Source of the DNA: Kineothrix sp. IPX-CK
Lineage (GTDB): Bacteria; Bacillota; Clostridia; Lachnospirales; Lachnospiraceae
Direction of reading: 5' to 3'
Length of the DNA: 64,000 nucleotides
Assembly: GCF_039134705.1 (NCBI RefSeq)
Contig: NZ_CP146256.1
Coordinates: forward strand, 3,534,001-3,598,000
Of the stretch, positions 51,869 to 60,135 are shown piece by piece. Both the position numbers and the translations under genes were made by a program. Below the pieces are notes generated by a model. The model saw nothing but the letters and a program-made list of their open reading frames with translations. It had not been told where the DNA came from and did not search any database. How positions within the stretch are numbered: the stretch's first letter is position 1; each line of letters begins with the position of its first letter.

Positions 51869-52891
51869 TCATTCGAAGGATATTTTAATATTACCCATCG
51901 CACACTCCAGCGAACAATCTTTCTTGGCATCGTTATCCACAAAGGTATCACTGGAAAGAGCACCATATACTCTGTTTCCTATTTTAATACTTCCGGCCTC
52001 ACAGCTCGCTTTATAATTATAATCTTTCTCCGAACCGGAAAGTACCAGCTCTACGGCACCCAGTCCGCACGCCACATCTATTTCCTTCGTAATGTCAGCC
52101 TCTATATACGCATGCCCTACCCCTACATTCATTTCCAGCTCCTGCGCTTTTACTCCTTCCAGCGTCACTTTCCCGGCACCGATGTCCATCTTCAGGCTGC
52201 GGCAATTGATTTTATCCGAGGTCGCCATCCCTGCGCCTATTTGTAATTCAATTTCATCCGCATCCAGTTCCCCCAAATCTGCCAGGCCTGCGCCTTCCGC
52301 TATCGCTACCTTCTCGAAGTGCGTTCCTTCAGGGATATAAAGGTATATCTTCTCTCCATCTTTTACAAATCTCTTGTAATCGCCAGTCAGATGCAGCACA
52401 CCGTCTTTTGCATAATATTCATATACTCCCACGCCGTCTTTTTGGATTCCAAAATTCCCGTCCTGCGCTTCCTTTATATAAAGCGCCGCTCCTCCGATCG
52501 CAATGTACATTTTCTTTATACCCGATTCTCCCGCCTCAATCTGGTTGTAATCACTTCCTACAGTAATTCCTTTTCCACTGTAATCCCAGTTCTCTGCATC
52601 ATCAAAGCCCCAATCTTCCATATCGAAGTCCCAGTTATCGTCGTAATCCTCATTCTCTATACTATCGAAAGTCCGATCATCTATGCTGTCTGCCCAGTCT
52701 TCTGTATCATTATCCCAATTCCCGGTATAGGCATATGACACTCCATATAACATCTTCGCCCAGGAGCTGTTCTGTCCGATCTCATCAACCTGCTTCCAGC
52801 CGCCGCTCACAAATCCTATCACACATATTGTACCCCCAACCAGAATCAGAATCAATGCGGTAATCAAACAAATCTTCGTAAACTTGTTCAT
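51869..52891 (-). CDS. DUF4097 family membrane-anchored beta-solenoid protein
   Basis: This 340-residue protein has an N-terminal helix (ICLITALILILVGGTICVIGF), an acidic repetitive linker (DNDTEDWADSIDDRTFDSIENEDYDDNWDFDMEDWGFDD, about 55-95) and a right-handed beta repeat domain with short hydrophobic strands (EIELQIGAGMATSDKINCRSLKMDIGAGKVTLEG). DUF4097 proteins are probably outside the membrane and belong to PadR-controlled stress operons. It overlaps the DUF1700 gene by 4 bases. Confidence 0.88.
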   Translation of the reverse strand: MNKFTKICLITALILILVGGTICVIGFVSGGWKQVDEIGQNSSWAKMLYGVSYAYTGNWDNDTEDWADSIDDRTFDSIENEDYDDNWDFDMEDWGFDDAENWDYSGKGITVGSDYNQIEAGESGIKKMYIAIGGAALYIKEAQDGNFGIQKDGVGVYEYYAKDGVLHLTGDYKRFVKDGEKIYLYIPEGTHFEKVAIAEGAGLADLGELDADEIELQIGAGMATSDKINCRSLKMDIGAGKVTLEGVKAQELEMNVGVGHAYIEADITKEIDVACGLGAVELVLSGSEKDYNYKASCEAGSIKIGNRVYGALSSDTFVDNDAKKDCSLECAMGNIKISFE

Positions 52892-53559
52892 GCCCTTTCA
52901 CCTCCTTTTTTTCTAAACAGCTTGCCGATCAAATCCGCAGTTACTCTTATAAGCCACGGAATTGCCTTTACGCAGATCCAAACAGTAAGCCAGATAAAAA
53001 ACAGAGAAAGCCCTCCGACAAACAGGCCCGCTCCAATCAGGCAAACTCCTGCCAGCGGCGCATAGAATAAATATCCAATCCCTATTACGAGCAGCACAAC
53101 AGCCGTTACAAAAAGCAGGATGCCCGCCAACGCTATCCCGAGGAAAAATCCCAGAACACCCACAAAGATCCCCACTCCGGCACTAATAAGTCCTCCTGCT
53201 ATGGAAACCAGGAGCGGAGAGGCCAGAATACACAAAATGACAATCAGAGCGATCATACCGCCCGAAAGTGCTTTCTTTTCTTTCTTTTTTATCACTTCAT
53301 TCTTTTCTTCGTGCTGTGCAGTATAATCCTTATACCCCGTCTCCGTAAATTCCCCGACTGCTGCGTTATCGCCCAGGCCTTCTTTAATCGTCTTCGCTAT
53401 TTTTTCGGGTGTACCGAGAGACTCAAGTACCTCCTGCTCATTTTCTACTCCTGCATCGTTCAGGTAGCTGTTATAGTATTGTAATGCCTCTTCTCTTTCT
53501 CCATCTGATATATCGGAGAGAAGCGATTCCAATTTCTGCATAAATTCCAATCTATTCAT
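52888..53559 (-). CDS. DUF1700 (HAAS) membrane protein
   Basis: The 223-residue protein opens with the HAAS domain (RLEFMQKLESLLSDISDGEREEALQYYNSYLNDAG, LGTPEKIAKTIKEGLG) and continues with several glycine-rich membrane helices. HAAS/DUF1700 proteins are coupled to PadR regulators and probably sense envelope state. It overlaps padR by 8 bases. GGAGG precedes the ATG at 53559. Confidence 0.92.
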   Translation of the reverse strand: MNRLEFMQKLESLLSDISDGEREEALQYYNSYLNDAGVENEQEVLESLGTPEKIAKTIKEGLGDNAAVGEFTETGYKDYTAQHEEKNEVIKKKEKKALSGGMIALIVILCILASPLLVSIAGGLISAGVGIFVGVLGFFLGIALAGILLFVTAVVLLVIGIGYLFYAPLAGVCLIGAGLFVGGLSLFFIWLTVWICVKAIPWLIRVTADLIGKLFRKKGGERA

Positions 53560-53878
53560 GTACGATTCCTCCCTCGAACATTCCGCTTATTTTCTGAGAA
53601 TATTTCTTCCACTCGCTTTTGTACAGCGAAAGCTGCACCCTTCCTTTTTCTGTTACCTTATAGTACCTTCTGTTTCTTCCGGCACATTCCACATCATATA
53701 CTTCCAAACACTCATCCTTCTGCAGCCTCCTCAGCACCGGGTATAGTGTTGATTCTGACAATTCTATGACCTGCCTTACCTCTTGGGTTATCTTATAGCC
53801 ATAAGTCCCCTCCGGATCGTTAGACACAACTGCGAGTACAATTGCATCAAGCAGTGCCGCTCCCGTATTAAATACCAT
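53552..53878 (-). CDS. PadR-family transcriptional regulator
   Basis: The 108-residue winged-helix protein has the pattern LDAIVLAVVSNDPEGTYGYKITQEVRQVIELSESTLYPVLRRLQKDECLE, with the aromatic YRYY-like wing NRRYYKVTEKGR. It is a short PadR without a long C-terminal domain. It heads the DUF1700/DUF4097/PspC operon and probably represses its own promoter at 54028-54057, inside a long inverted repeat. Confidence 0.93.
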   Translation of the reverse strand: MVFNTGAALLDAIVLAVVSNDPEGTYGYKITQEVRQVIELSESTLYPVLRRLQKDECLEVYDVECAGRNRRYYKVTEKGRVQLSLYKSEWKKYSQKISGMFEGGIVHE

Positions 53879-53991
53879 TTAACCTACTCCTTTCGTACCA
53901 TATTAAATATTCTTCTCATAACCTTCCGATTCTGCACTCCTTTATGCCAACTAGCTTCTCAAATTCTTCCTTCAGCTTATTGTTAACTATA

Positions 53992-54057
53992 ATATTATAT
54001 GACATATACTATCATTTCTTAATTCATACTATACAACATATAATATTGTGTTGTCAA
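53992..54057 (-). promoter_or_regulatory. padR promoter and inverted-repeat operator
   Basis: Minus-strand promoter TTGACA (54052-54057), 18 bases, TATAGT (54028-54033). Exact 10-bp arms ATATTATATG (53992-54001) and CATATAATAT (54037-54046) enclose the -10. The placement suggests autoregulation by PadR. Confidence 0.6.
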
Positions 54058-54063
54058 TAAGCA

Positions 54064-54092
54064 TTGTAATTTTTTTCAAACTAAGCTAGAAT
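54064..54092 (+). promoter_or_regulatory. Divergent promoter for the 98-residue unknown gene
   Basis: TTGTAA (54064-54069), 17 bases, TAGAAT (54087-54092). It is back-to-back with the padR promoter, only seven bases from its -35. Confidence 0.55.
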
Positions 54093-54172
54093 ATATACAA
54101 GGGAAGGCGTATTTATGGACTTTTCATAAATACACTAAATGGGAGAGTACATAAGATAAGGGAGGCTGAACA

Positions 54173-54469
54173 ATGAAAAAATATGAACGGACGTCTTTAG
54201 TTGTAAACGCAGAGCAATACGAACTGAATAAAGGAATGGAAGACGGTTTTGAACTGTACACCAAGGTTATTACAAATGGCTGGATCAGTTCCGACAACTT
54301 GATTCAAATTACCAGACCGGACGGTGCCATTGTATGTCCTTTTATCCAAAACAGACGGGGAGTCATCTTCATCCGTGAAGGAGATTATATCATTACCGAA
54401 AACGACGACGAACGCCATGTATGCGGCGCTGACAAGTTCGATAAACGCTATAAACCGGTGCAGGGCTAA
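54173..54469 (+). CDS. Unknown 98-residue protein
   Basis: This short soluble protein (YERTSLVVNAEQYELNKGMED, LIQITRPDGAIVCPFIQNRR, IREGDYIITENDDERHVCGAD, FDKRYKPVQG) is built of small strands and resembles the style of phage-type 'GDYIIT...' proteins used in tail or regulation modules; I do not claim one. GGGAGG lies before the ATG at 54173 and a strong terminator follows, so it is an independent unit. It is divergent from padR. Confidence 0.7.
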   Translation: MKKYERTSLVVNAEQYELNKGMEDGFELYTKVITNGWISSDNLIQITRPDGAIVCPFIQNRRGVIFIREGDYIITENDDERHVCGADKFDKRYKPVQG

Positions 54470-54526
54470 GACGTGTACGTCTTTACAATAAAAAATATGT
54501 CTGTATCGGAAAAATATGTGAACTTT

Positions 54527-54572
54527 AAAACAGATACAGTAAAGCATCTCTGCTCACTGTATCTGTTTTTAT
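54527..54572 (+). terminator. Terminator of the 54173 gene
   Basis: AAAACAGATACAGT, a 15-base loop, ACTGTATCTGTTTTTATAT. A strong stem with a T-run, just ahead of cutC. Confidence 0.8.
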
Positions 54573-54626
54573 ATAATTAGGAAAGTGTTCTTATCAGCAT
54601 TTATATTGAAAAAGAAAGGAGTTCGT

Positions 54627-55391
54627 ATGACTCTCACCCCAAATTACCTATTAGAATGCTGCGTTGACAGCGTCGAATCCGCGATCAATGCCAAAAAGGG
54701 GAACGCCGACAGGCTGGAGCTTTGCTCCAATCTGATCATCGGCGGTACAACCCCCACCCTCGCCCTATTTAAACAGATCCGGGAAACGGTGGATATCCCT
54801 ATTCATGTCTTAATACGCCCCCGCTTCGGAGATTTCCTTTACAGCTTTCACGAGCTGAACATTATGATCAAGGAAATAGACATGTTCCGGGATGCCGGCG
54901 CTGAAGGCATCGTTATCGGTTGTTTAAACACCGACGGCGAGCTGGCAGTTCCTGAACTGAAGGAACTCATAGCCCACGCCGGCAATATGCGTATAACCCT
55001 TCACCGTGCCTTCGATATGTGCAAGTCCCCTTTCAGGGCAATGGAAGAGGCCAAAAATCTCGGCATCCACAGCATTCTTACCTCCGGTCAGGAGTCTTCT
55101 TGTCTAAAAGGCATTGACTTAATCAGACGATTAAGCCAGGAAGCGGACAGCTCAATTGCTATAATGGCAGGTGCTGGAATCGACGAAACCGCTGTCCGTA
55201 CGCTGCTCGAAGAAACCTCCGTCACCTCTTTCCATATGTCCGGAAAAAAAATCGTGGAAAGTGAAATGCGTTTTCGTAATCCTCACGTCTCCATGGGCAT
55301 TCCCGGCATGAGCGAATACGAAATATGGAGAACGGATACAGGGGAGCTCACCGCAGTCAGAAAGCTATTGGACGAGGCACTCCCTAATTAG
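54627..55391 (+). CDS. cutC: CutC family copper homeostasis-type TIM-barrel protein
   Basis: The 254-residue protein opens LLECCVDSVESAINAKKGNADRLELCSNLIIGGTTPT and has HVLIRPRFGDFLYS, GAEGIVIGCLNTDG, ITLHRAFDMC and ILTSGQESSCLKG, the standard CutC blocks. CutC was linked to copper tolerance, but its true enzyme role is unsettled. AAAGGAG lies before the ATG at 54627; the frame opens earlier at 54585 inside the preceding spacer. Confidence 0.92.
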   Translation: MTLTPNYLLECCVDSVESAINAKKGNADRLELCSNLIIGGTTPTLALFKQIRETVDIPIHVLIRPRFGDFLYSFHELNIMIKEIDMFRDAGAEGIVIGCLNTDGELAVPELKELIAHAGNMRITLHRAFDMCKSPFRAMEEAKNLGIHSILTSGQESSCLKGIDLIRRLSQEADSSIAIMAGAGIDETAVRTLLEETSVTSFHMSGKKIVESEMRFRNPHVSMGIPGMSEYEIWRTDTGELTAVRKLLDEALPN

Positions 55392-55393
55392 CC

Positions 55394-56053
55394 TTATAAG
55401 TCTCTCTTTTCAAATGCATTGATCGCAAGCTTCATCGAACCGAGCAGCAGTATGGTGCAGAGAGCAAGAATGACTGTACTTTGTGTTAATTGATCCATCT
55501 GCGTATCTATTTGCAGAAATCCCAGAACCGTACTTAAACCAATTTCTCCATTCAAAAGGCTGATGACAAATGTAGAACCTCCCATAATCACCATCAGCGA
55601 CAGCATATACCACAATCTGCCCTTTTCCACTCCAACCTTAAACATAATGGGCAAATTGGTCCCTATAAAAATAAATGAAATGGAAAGTAAAGGTATAATC
55701 ATCCGTAAAACAGGATCTATCTGTATGTCTTCTCTTTTGACTATACTAGTCACTGTAGTCAAGACAGTGTACAATATCACTGTCAATCCTACTCCTGCCA
55801 GCCCAAATACGTATTTGCTTATGACAATATCCTGTCTGGAAAAAGGGAGCATAGCCGCATAGTTAGTCCAGTTGCTCCTCTCGTCGAGTCCCAGTGCTGT
55901 AATCGGCAGCATCGCCATAAATATGACCGCGAATACTGTCCAAAATGAGTTGTCACTTATCACACCGATGATAATATAGGCTATTACGAGGATCAGCATG
56001 ATCTTCGCCTGCTTCCATATCATATAAAAGTCCTTTAACAGTAATCCTTTCAT
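55394..56053 (-). CDS. ABC-2 type transporter permease
   Basis: This 219-residue protein has six hydrophobic helices (IMLILVIAYIIIGVISD, FIFIGTNLPIMFKVGVEKGR) and RQDIVISKYVFGL after the second, as in YtrC/D-like ABC-2 permeases. It overlaps the ATPase gene by four bases and with it forms an exporter, probably controlled by the GntR gene upstream. The substrate is unknown. It is convergent with cutC. Confidence 0.88.
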   Translation of the reverse strand: MKGLLLKDFYMIWKQAKIMLILVIAYIIIGVISDNSFWTVFAVIFMAMLPITALGLDERSNWTNYAAMLPFSRQDIVISKYVFGLAGVGLTVILYTVLTTVTSIVKREDIQIDPVLRMIIPLLSISFIFIGTNLPIMFKVGVEKGRLWYMLSLMVIMGGSTFVISLLNGEIGLSTVLGFLQIDTQMDQLTQSTVILALCTILLLGSMKLAINAFEKRDL

Positions 56054-56901
56054 TGTTTATCCACTCCTTTTACCATAAATAAAATAATATCTTCAATCGA
56101 CGCATTTTCTACGTTCATTCCCCTCGGCACCTTTTTACGCTCCACCAGCGCGTCGACCCCGTAGCTATTTTCTCTTTTACCTTTTACCGCTGACAATTGC
56201 AGCGCATTCAGTTCAGTCTTTTTGCAGTGCAGCATTACATAAGTTTCCAGAAGGCGGTCCTTTTCCTCGCAGAATATAAGCTTTCCCTTATGAAGAAAGG
56301 CAATATAATCACACAGCTTTTCGAGGTCGCTGACAATATGCGAAGAAATCAGAATGGAATGCTCTTCTTTTCTCGTAAATTCAAGGAAAATATCGAGGAT
56401 CTCATCCCTTACAATCGGATCCAGGCCGCTGGTCGCCTCATCCAGGATCAGCAGCCTCGCACGATGAGACATCGCGGCCGCTATTGCCAGCTTCATCTTC
56501 ATTCCCCGGGAGTAGTCCTTGATAGGCTTTTTTTCGGGAAGGGAAAAGCGCGCAATATAGCGGAAATAGGTCTCTTCCTCCCAGTTCTGATAAGTCATTT
56601 TCATAATGGCGTTCAATTGCTTCGCCGTTATGATTTCCGGGAATCCGATATCATCCAGTACGATGCCGATATCCTCCTTGGTCAGCTTAAAATCATCGGA
56701 CCGGTTATCCTTACCGAGTATGATTATCTCACCGCTGTCACGTTTTATTGCGTCCATGATCAGCTTAATCATCGTGCTTTTTCCCGCACCATTTTCTCCA
56801 ATAAGTCCCATGATGCAGCCGGACGGCAGTTTCAGACTGACCTTATCCAGCTTAAAGTCCTTGTATTCTTTCGTTAAATTTGTTATTTCCAAAGCATTCA
56901 T
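56050..56901 (-). CDS. ABC transporter ATP-binding protein
   Basis: The 283-residue protein has Walker A LIGENGAGKST, signature YSRGMKMKLAIAAAM, Walker B LLILDEATSGLDP and H-loop ILISSHIVSDLEKL. The C-terminal tail (LHCKKTELNALQLSAV) is typical of the CcmA/YtrB group. GGAGG precedes the ATG. It lies downstream of the GntR gene by about 120 bases and with the permease forms the operon. Confidence 0.93.
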   Translation of the reverse strand: MNALEITNLTKEYKDFKLDKVSLKLPSGCIMGLIGENGAGKSTMIKLIMDAIKRDSGEIIILGKDNRSDDFKLTKEDIGIVLDDIGFPEIITAKQLNAIMKMTYQNWEEETYFRYIARFSLPEKKPIKDYSRGMKMKLAIAAAMSHRARLLILDEATSGLDPIVRDEILDIFLEFTRKEEHSILISSHIVSDLEKLCDYIAFLHKGKLIFCEEKDRLLETYVMLHCKKTELNALQLSAVKGKRENSYGVDALVERKKVPRGMNVENASIEDIILFMVKGVDKQ

Positions 56902-57006
56902 AATTTAATCCTCCGTTATTCTTGAGCAACGCTTCTTAATACTTCGGCAACACAGCCTTTATTCCGCGCGCATAGCTGCGCATCCCGCCCGAAGGGCTTT
57001 TTATGC

Positions 57007-57035
57007 AATAGGATCACCTCCTATTACATAAAAAA
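57007..57035. repeat. AATAGGAT...CCTATTACATAAAAAA hairpin, copy 2
   Basis: This is nearly the same as 44071-44100. Here the arms extend outward (TTTTTATGCAATAGGA / TCCTATTACATAAAAA, one mismatch), so the hairpin with T- and A-runs could end the GntR transcript. It overlaps the GntR stop codon. Confidence 0.55.
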
Positions 57036-57389
57036 TTGGAACATCTTCACCAAGTCTTCTCTCGTCAAGCCGGACGACTTCGCCAGCTCAGAAATTTCCC
57101 TCATACGCGTTTCTATCTTCTTTAAATTTTCTTCTCTTATAAACTCCATGTCTTTCTTTGCTACAAAGCAGCCCTTCGAGGCTATCGTATATATATATCC
57201 TTCCTTTTCCAGTTCATCATAAGCTCTCCTCGTAGTAATTACGCTGATCCGTAAATCCTTGGCAAGAGATCGGATGGACGGAAGCGCGTCGCCTTCCTTT
57301 AGTTCTCCGGCTATGATATTCTTCTTAATCTGTGTACATATCTGCTCATAGATCGGCTGCCCGCCAGAGTTACTAATCAATATGTCCAA
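57024..57389 (-). CDS. GntR/YtrA-family transcriptional regulator
   Basis: This 121-residue regulator has an N-terminal winged helix: IYEQICTQIKKNIIAGELKEGDALPSIRSLAKDLRISVITTRRAYDELEKEGYIYTIASKGCFV. The short C-terminal tail marks the YtrA subfamily. The frame opens at a GTG (57398), but AAGGGG fits a TTG at 57389, giving MDILISNSGGQPIYEQI, the usual YtrA start. A palindrome at 57451-57473 is the likely operator. It heads the ABC operon. Confidence 0.92.
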   Translation of the reverse strand: MDILISNSGGQPIYEQICTQIKKNIIAGELKEGDALPSIRSLAKDLRISVITTRRAYDELEKEGYIYTIASKGCFVAKKDMEFIREENLKKIETRMREISELAKSSGLTREDLVKMFQFFM

Positions 57390-57450
57390 TTCTCTCACCC
57401 CTTTTCATACCGCGCTTCACGCCTTATTATATTAACTCGCCTAGTTCATA

Positions 57451-57473
57451 CTGTATATATACAATATATACAG
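57451..57473. promoter_or_regulatory. Likely GntR/YtrA operator
   Basis: CTGTATATA, five bases, TATATACAG lies about 60 bases upstream of the GntR start and is typical of YtrA boxes. A TTGAAC-17-TACAGT promoter on the minus strand overlaps it. Confidence 0.5.
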
Positions 57474-57600
57474 TTCAAATGAATATGTCAATACCATTTT
57501 TTGTAACTACCATAAATATTATTTAGCCTGTCTTATGGAGGACTGCCTTTTTGAGGTACTTTTTTTCTACAGAGCCGTACTGCCAGGTTGATATTTCTAA

Positions 57601-57637
57601 AAACAAGGCATCGGTCAAATTGATCGATGCCTTGTTT
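57601..57637. terminator. Bidirectional terminator hairpin
   Basis: AAACAAGGCATCGGTCAA and TTGATCGATGCCTTGTTT, one-base loop, with one mismatched pair; TATTTTA follows on the plus strand. It lies directly before the peptidase remnant. Confidence 0.6.
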
Positions 57638-57645
57638 ATTTTAGT

Positions 57646-57894
57646 GTGACAGGGGGCAACACCTTCTTCTTATTGCAGGAATTGAAAAGAACCGACACAG
57701 ATAAAGTAATTATTGATGAAGTCAATGCTGGAAAACTTTATATCGTGGAGTCTGCCGGAGCAAAGGTCACAGCTCCCAATATTGAATATGTAAAGGGAAT
57801 GGATGCTCATTCCTTCACATTGAATTTATCTCCAATTAGCAATAATGACGCAATATTGGTCAAGGACAGCGAAATACAAATCAAAAGCAACTGA
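57646..57894 (+). pseudogene. Fragment of an S51/PepE-like peptidase
   Basis: The 82-codon frame from a GTG has GGNTFFLLQELKRTDTDK and IVESAGAK, the part of S51 peptidases around the nucleophile (GxSAGA), followed by VKGMDAHSFTLNLSP, which departs from the family. The first 60 residues and the C-terminus are missing and no ribosome site precedes it. It is a decayed relative, though not obviously a direct copy, of the intact gene at 49656-50210. Confidence 0.65.
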
Positions 57895-57969
57895 ACCTCG
57901 TTCCCGGAGATCGCGAGTAATTACGGCTGCGCAGCCTATCAATCGGCCATTTATTAGGAGTATTGATAC

Positions 57970-59004
57970 TCACTGAATAAATAGCATTTTGTCAAAAACA
58001 CTATTTATCCGATCATACTCTTCCTTGTTAAAGCTGAAATATATTTTTTTGTTGCTTCTTGTTGTGATAACTAAATTTAAATCCATCAGCATGTTTAAAT
58101 GATACGATGTTGTTGATGGAGCTAGATGCAGCTTTTCTGCCAGTTCTTTCCCAAAATACGGTCTTTTGGAAATGTGCATAATCAATTCCATTCGTTTGGG
58201 ATCTGAAAGCACTTTATGAAAATATGATAACTGATATAGGCTGTTTGTGTTAACCTGCAAATCACAATTTCGAATTCCAAGAATCACACAGTGCTTTTTT
58301 TGCCACTTACTTTGATAATCATGAATCCCCAACTGTGTAAAAAACGATATGTGGATATAATCTTCGTCAGAAAGTTCATCGCTTCCGCCAAGACTATGCT
58401 TATAAAATGCTTCCGGATGTTCAGAATAGATTTTACTATAAAGCGTTACACCCTTTTGACAGAAATCATCTACTTCTTTTTTTACTTTTATATATACTCG
58501 ATCATAAAATGACGTTATTGTTTGTTTCAATTCGTTTAACTTCTCAGGGTTTTCATAGAACTCTTCAATTCGCTGCTGCCTGCTTTTTCCTGAAAGTGTC
58601 GGTTCTTTCAGCCGTTTTGCGAGTATTTGCCTGCTTTGTGATACAGAAAATTCCGAAAAATCCAAATTGTAGTTACTGGAAATCAAAAACGCATAAGCCT
58701 CTTCCGACGTCAATTGCCCGACTGACGTAATAAAATCGTCCAGGCATAAAAGGCCCGCATTCTGTTCTCTATTAAAAATAATGTTATAAATGATATAACC
58801 GATTCCATCCAAATCAAAAAAGTAATTTATATACTTCCGCAAATCTGGAGTGGTTAGTTTTTTTGTTTTTTTAACCATGAGCTCAAAAGTGTTATTTGTC
58901 CTGTCTATCGGTTTCGATTTGATCAAGCTGTGAATTGATTGTTCTTGTGCCAATGCAAACAAAGCCATGATGAATTCAAAACTTTCATGATAAATTATTT
59001 TCAT
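57970..59004 (-). CDS. ArsR-family winged-helix regulator with long N-terminal domain
   Basis: The C-terminal winged helix (about 265-335: FHKVLSDPKRMELIMHISKRPYFGKELAEKLHLAPSTTSYHLNMLMDLNLV) is ArsR-like. The N-terminal 250 residues (MKIIYHESFEFIMALFALAQ; ELMVKKTKKLT) resemble the DUF5937-type regions found in such regulators and contain no clear metal-site cysteines. Its promoter lies inside the inverted repeat 59062-59101, suggesting autoregulation, and the divergent PfkB/nucleotidyltransferase pair may be a target. Confidence 0.85.
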   Translation of the reverse strand: MKIIYHESFEFIMALFALAQEQSIHSLIKSKPIDRTNNTFELMVKKTKKLTTPDLRKYINYFFDLDGIGYIIYNIIFNREQNAGLLCLDDFITSVGQLTSEEAYAFLISSNYNLDFSEFSVSQSRQILAKRLKEPTLSGKSRQQRIEEFYENPEKLNELKQTITSFYDRVYIKVKKEVDDFCQKGVTLYSKIYSEHPEAFYKHSLGGSDELSDEDYIHISFFTQLGIHDYQSKWQKKHCVILGIRNCDLQVNTNSLYQLSYFHKVLSDPKRMELIMHISKRPYFGKELAEKLHLAPSTTSYHLNMLMDLNLVITTRSNKKIYFSFNKEEYDRINSVFDKMLFIQ

Positions 59005-59061
59005 TCAAATCCTCCAATCAGATAAAATCCGAACGACTTCAAATTCTCTTAACTGCAGTAC

Positions 59062-59101
59062 TTTACAAACACATTATAACATGCTACAATGCGTTTGTAA
59101 A
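59062..59101 (-). promoter_or_regulatory. ArsR-type autoregulated promoter and operator
   Basis: TTTACAAACACATT (59062-59075) and AATGCGTTTGTAAA (59088-59101) are inverted arms with one mismatch. On the minus strand the arms contain the whole core promoter: TTTACA (59096-59101), 17 bases, TATAAT (59073-59078). Binding would occlude polymerase. Confidence 0.7.
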
Positions 59102-59234
59102 TTCGATATTCATCGAATCGTTGTGTTAAAAGTACTGAATGATTACACAAAGATATTTCACATAAACAATAGTCCATAACCAATCAAATAGTATCTCAAA
59201 CAACCATACTTCATTTTTAAGGAGGAAAAATCAT

Positions 59235-60125
59235 ATGAAAAAAGCTTTTGTCATTGGCGGTGTCAGCATGGATTCTATTATTCATCTGGAGCAATTTCCG
59301 CCGCAAAAATCTGCCACGATCTTTAGTCAAGATTCCTATACAACAATCGGTTCAACGGGAGGCGGAAAATCTATATGCTTACAAAAGCTTGGAATGAATA
59401 CAACGTTTCATGCTATGATAGGAGCTGATGATTCCGGAAATGCTATACGAAAGATTTTATGTGAACATGGAGTTGAATTTATAAATGATTTGGATCCAAG
59501 GGGGACGGAAGAACATGTGAACCTCATGGACAGAGAGGGCAGACGCCTGTCTATTTTCACAAAAACATCCTCATTTGAACCGCAAGTTTATATTCCACGC
59601 ATAATCCCCTACATACAAAATTGTGATTATCTTGTATTGAATATTATAAATTATGTCAGAAAGCTTATCCCGGAAGCGAAACGATACAAAAAAGAAATAT
59701 GGTGTGATATTCATGATTATGACGGCCAAACCGAATACCACAAAGACTTTATTGAAGCGGCTGATTATATCTTTATGAGTTCGGATGAACTTGTGGAATA
59801 TGAAGAATTTATGGAACAGATGATTCGGCAAAAAAAGAAGCTTGTAGTTTGTACGCATGGCAGTAAAGGTGTATCCGCCATAACCGCAGAAGGTAAAAAA
59901 TTCCGGCTTCCCATTCTTGGACAATATAAGCGCGTGGATACCAATGGCGCCGGAGATAATTTTTTCTCTGCTTATCTCTATGCACACAGTAAAGGCTATC
60001 CGGTTCAAACCTGTCTGGAATACGGAACGATTGCGGCAGGTCTGTGTATCAACTCAAAAAGCATCGTCAATCCTTCGCTAAGTCCGGAAATTCTTAAAAA
60101 CGAACATGAAAAGTACTATAGATAG
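59235..60125 (+). CDS. PfkB-family carbohydrate/nucleoside kinase
   Basis: The 296-residue kinase has the N-terminal GGVSMDSIIHLEQFPP, STGGGKSICLQKLGMNTTFHAMIGADDSG with the substrate-binding GG, and the catalytic DTNGAGDNFFSAYL near residue 235. It phosphorylates a sugar or nucleoside; the substrate is unknown. GGAGG precedes the ATG. It precedes a nucleotidyltransferase gene by about ten bases and is divergent from the ArsR regulator. Confidence 0.9.
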   Translation: MKKAFVIGGVSMDSIIHLEQFPPQKSATIFSQDSYTTIGSTGGGKSICLQKLGMNTTFHAMIGADDSGNAIRKILCEHGVEFINDLDPRGTEEHVNLMDREGRRLSIFTKTSSFEPQVYIPRIIPYIQNCDYLVLNIINYVRKLIPEAKRYKKEIWCDIHDYDGQTEYHKDFIEAADYIFMSSDELVEYEEFMEQMIRQKKKLVVCTHGSKGVSAITAEGKKFRLPILGQYKRVDTNGAGDNFFSAYLYAHSKGYPVQTCLEYGTIAAGLCINSKSIVNPSLSPEILKNEHEKYYR

Positions 60126-60135
60126 GAGTATTATG

